From positions 7,582,157-7,646,156 of the forward strand of contig JARUPZ010000023.1 of NCBI GenBank assembly GCA_031213475.1: a stretch of DNA of 64,000 nt. The letters are read 5' to 3'. Every line of letters starts with the position of its first letter. Within the stretch, counting starts at the first letter, position 1. The position numbers and the translations under genes were made by a program. The stretch comes from Nereocystis luetkeana. Taxonomy: Eukaryota; Sar; Phaeophyceae; Laminariales; Laminariaceae. Below are positions 62,104-64,000 of the stretch, piece by piece. The notes below the pieces were generated by a model. The model was not told where the DNA came from, did not search any database, and saw only the letters and a list, made by a program, of their open reading frames with translations.

Positions 62104-64000
62104 CATTGTAGTAGTAGCAGTATTAATAGTAGCAGAAGCAGTAGTACTACAGTAGTAGTACTGGTAAAGCAGTAGTAATAAGTGTAGTAGTAGCAGTAGG
62201 CGTGTTGTCATTGCCGTACCACTGTACTCGTCCGCGTTCGCGCATACGTAGTACGCGGGGCCCGACTGGGTTCCAAGTAGCCGCGCACCCGAAATCACTC
62301 AGGACTGAAATATGACACGAGGGCGCCACACGCCTCCAGCAGAGTGGTTTATGAAGTCAAACCACCGTCGCCGGTCTCACGTGCATGGGCTGCGCGACGG
62401 CTGCCCCCCCACCGACCGAACTCTTCCCCGGCAGCGGGCCCTTTGTGTTGAAGAGGTGCGTGTAGATGATCTCGAGGGCGTGCATGGTGACCTCGTTGAA
62501 GTCCGCTATCGGCTGCATGTCGTACGCGACCGAGTGCCGGTCGTCCTTCCACGAACGCACCTGCCGAAAACAAAACGTAAATTAAGTTGACTTAAATCGC
62601 ATTAAAAAGTACATCAAGTGAATGAACAATGCGTACACACGTGAAACGCCGAGCGCTGTGGATTTGCAGTGACGAAATGGTAGCGATTCAAGGTAATGCT
62701 GTGCTGTATCCATCAGGATGTGCCGTACGAGTACCAGCTTTGTGAGTATCTGGAGTTGTTGTCGCTGTTGCTTGTAAGTAGTGTACGACGACTAATAGGG
62801 TGCGCTCGCATCTAGAACAAAAAAATAACTTCGAAAAAACACGAAAGCGTGCCGCCGTCTGCGCTTGCACGTGCATGTGCGCGGGTCCACGCCGTGGACG
62901 AGCTTCGTACACACACAATCGGTTCGGCTTCTGTCCTTTTTTTTTTGCCGGAGCAGCTATCAACGCGAGAGTGGCGGCCCTCGTCCTCAAAGAGAGGGCC
63001 CACTCCATTGTTCTATGCTGCCGTTGCGGGGGGGGGGGGGGGGGGGGTGTACTCGATAGGAGAGATGTACTCGATCTCATCCATGGCCGTAGTTGTATGA
63101 CCATAGACCCTCGCATCCTTACAATGCCGGGACGGAGCATGTCGGGTTTTCACCGACCAGGCAGACATTGCTTGCACCAAGTGCGAAGCGTCGTGAGGTG
63201 CCCGGCGAGTCGCACGAAGGGTGAGCTACATCCTACTAAGGACCGCTTGTGAGGCGCACTTGCATATGGATGACAGCTTCAGTGAGTTAATTTAATTTCC
63301 GGTGTAGGCATTTCCAGAGACAGCAATGGGAGTACCATGTAACTGCCTCTTGGGTGCCTTACCACGAACGCTACGTGATACGATCAGTTCCCTTGTGCGG
63401 AGTAAAGGTTCTTTACCTCGCACAAATGATCTAACTCGACAACCAGCTGTCGGCGACCGCCAAAAAAAGAATAAAAATAAAACGGTACCCTGGTTGTCTA
63501 GCTCACGTAGTGAGCGGCATGTTTTACAGTGTCGTTGCCAACCGACGCCAACCCAACCTATATAAAATAAGGAGAGGCTGCCGTTGCGGGGGGGGATTTA
63601 GGCATCCCCTTCCGTGCCGCACCAACCACTCGAAAATATTGGTCGAGAAAGAAAAACAACAGGCTTACATCGCCGCGTGGCAAATTTAGGCTATATCCAC
63701 ATACCAGGTTGTGGGATATCCGTTCGGATCAAAAAAACAAATAGTCGCGGGAGTATTTTGGCCGTAGAGTAGTGGGTTATCCCTTCCGACAATAAAAGGT
63801 ATGTGCCGAAGGTTGACCGTTTATTCCTTCCGGCGAGTACTACACCTCGTACCTACCGGTGCAAAGAGGAAGAGAGGGGAACGAACGGCTAAAGGACTTA
63901 CGCTGCCGAATACTCGCACGTAGGTCCCGATCTCATTGCGGGCGCGCCTCTCCGCGCTGCGGTCGTTTGTGCCCTCCCCATCGCTGTGGAAAATCTTCAC
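60126..64000 (-). CDS. RPA2: Replication protein A 32 kDa subunit (RPA2), 5' end outside the window
   Basis: Exons 64000-63902 (partial), 62560-62381, 61966-61835, 61005-60905 and 60207-60126 give the last 197 residues. RPA2 is the middle subunit of the single-strand DNA-binding RPA trimer in replication and repair. Seen: the end of the OB fold (DBD-D) with [11 protein letters not shown] then [15 protein letters not shown] and [18 protein letters not shown]; a Gly/Gln/Ser-rich linker ([23 protein letters not shown]); and a C-terminal winged helix with [47 protein letters not shown], stopping after Cys. All junctions keep frame (phases 0, 0, 0, 2). The third intron uses a GC donor (AAG/GCGAGA). 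The N-terminal phosphorylation region is not in the window. Confidence 0.93.
60905..61005 (-). CDS. RPA2: RPA2 exon: first helices of the winged-helix domain
   Basis: Encodes [20 protein letters not shown], then [13 protein letters not shown] plus two bases of Glu. Donor GA/GTGAGT, phase 2; reading through gives TGA at once. Confidence 0.93.
61318..61379. mobile_element. MITE family B, right-half fragment
   Basis: TTGTCCCAAAACAATGG, GCAGTTCTTAAGGGGTTGAAC; the left arm is missing. Confidence 0.5.
61835..61966 (-). CDS. RPA2: RPA2 exon: Gly/Gln-rich linker, GC donor
   Basis: Forty-four codons, [10 protein letters not shown] to GFTPVQQK. The only exit that keeps VQQK joined to VRDLY is the non-canonical donor AAG/GCGAGA at 61834. 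Confidence 0.9.
62068..62180 (+). repeat. (TAG)n microsatellite
   Basis: Pure TAG to about 62103, then interrupted, in an RPA2 intron. Confidence 0.9.
62381..62560 (-). CDS. RPA2: RPA2 exon: [10 protein letters not shown] to linker
   Basis: Sixty codons covering the last OB-fold strand and helix, then [20 protein letters not shown]. Acceptor TTTTCGGCAG/GTG, donor CAC/GTGAGA. Confidence 0.95.
63028..63595 (-). mobile_element. Full-length poly(C)-tailed element with target-site duplication
   Basis: About 530 bp plus a 20-base tail (G20 on this strand). GCTGCCGTTGC plus a G run stands at both ends (63017 and 63577), a target duplication of up to 19 bp. It includes every block seen in the other copies and lies in an RPA2 intron. 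No coding frame is shared between copies, so it is non-autonomous. Confidence 0.88.
63596..63901. other. RPA2 intron end, no feature seen
   Basis: Short A/T- and G/C-mixed sequence before the exon donor at 63901; nothing recognisable. Confidence 0.4.
63902..64000 (-). CDS. RPA2: RPA2 internal exon (cut by the window edge)
   Basis: Encodes [20 protein letters not shown] then [13 protein letters not shown], the second half of the OB fold. Donor AGC/GTAAGT, phase 0. Confidence 0.93.

Overview
The window is nuclear DNA from a eukaryote with large, repeat-filled introns. It is most likely a photosynthetic stramenopile (ochrophyte alga, perhaps brown-alga-like). Two of the four genes begin with a signal-peptide-like leader that ends just before a Phe (LSG/F in ThiD-ThiE, AGA/F in pyruvate kinase). 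This is the bipartite 'ASAFAP'-type plastid presequence of algae with secondary red plastids. The lineage is inferred; cryptophytes or haptophytes are not excluded.

Four genes were rebuilt by joining exons so that phase and protein-family continuity agree. (1) A GNAT acetyltransferase, minus strand, 26449 to 8130, 3 exons and 222 aa, split by one 16.2 kb intron. (2) A ThiD-ThiE fusion (HMP-P kinase plus thiamine-phosphate synthase), plus strand, 26706 to 35965, 5 exons and 577 aa. (3) A bacterial-type pyruvate kinase, minus strand, 57570 to 39036, 14 exons and 612 aa. (4) The replication protein A 32 kDa subunit, minus strand, from beyond 64000 to 60126, last 5 exons; its 5' end lies outside the window. 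GNAT and ThiD-ThiE diverge from a 256 bp spacer. ThiD-ThiE and pyruvate kinase converge across about 3 kb. Pyruvate kinase and RPA2 are tandem on the minus strand. Thiamine diphosphate is the cofactor of pyruvate dehydrogenase, which consumes the product of pyruvate kinase, so two neighbours feed the same plastid metabolism. Nothing shows that they are co-regulated.

Most of the sequence is introns and intergenic DNA full of repeats: at least 11 copies of a ~110 bp hairpin MITE with 30 bp inverted repeats; a second ~100 bp MITE; paired ~0.95 kb elements; several ~200 bp dispersed families; minisatellites; LINE relics; and very long G/C homopolymers. Two signals look new. One is a retroelement-like family that ends in poly(C), is truncated at the other end, and is flanked by target duplications that contain the C/G tract. 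The other is a 7 bp unit, CCAGGTA or CCTGGTA, found inserted exactly at TA dinucleotides inside otherwise matching repeat copies, singly or in tandem.

Layout: 1-8129, gene-free repeats 3' of GNAT; 8130-26449, GNAT with its giant intron; 26706-35965, ThiD-ThiE; 35966-39035, convergent intergenic; 39036-57570, pyruvate kinase; 57571-60125, intergenic; 60126-64000, RPA2.
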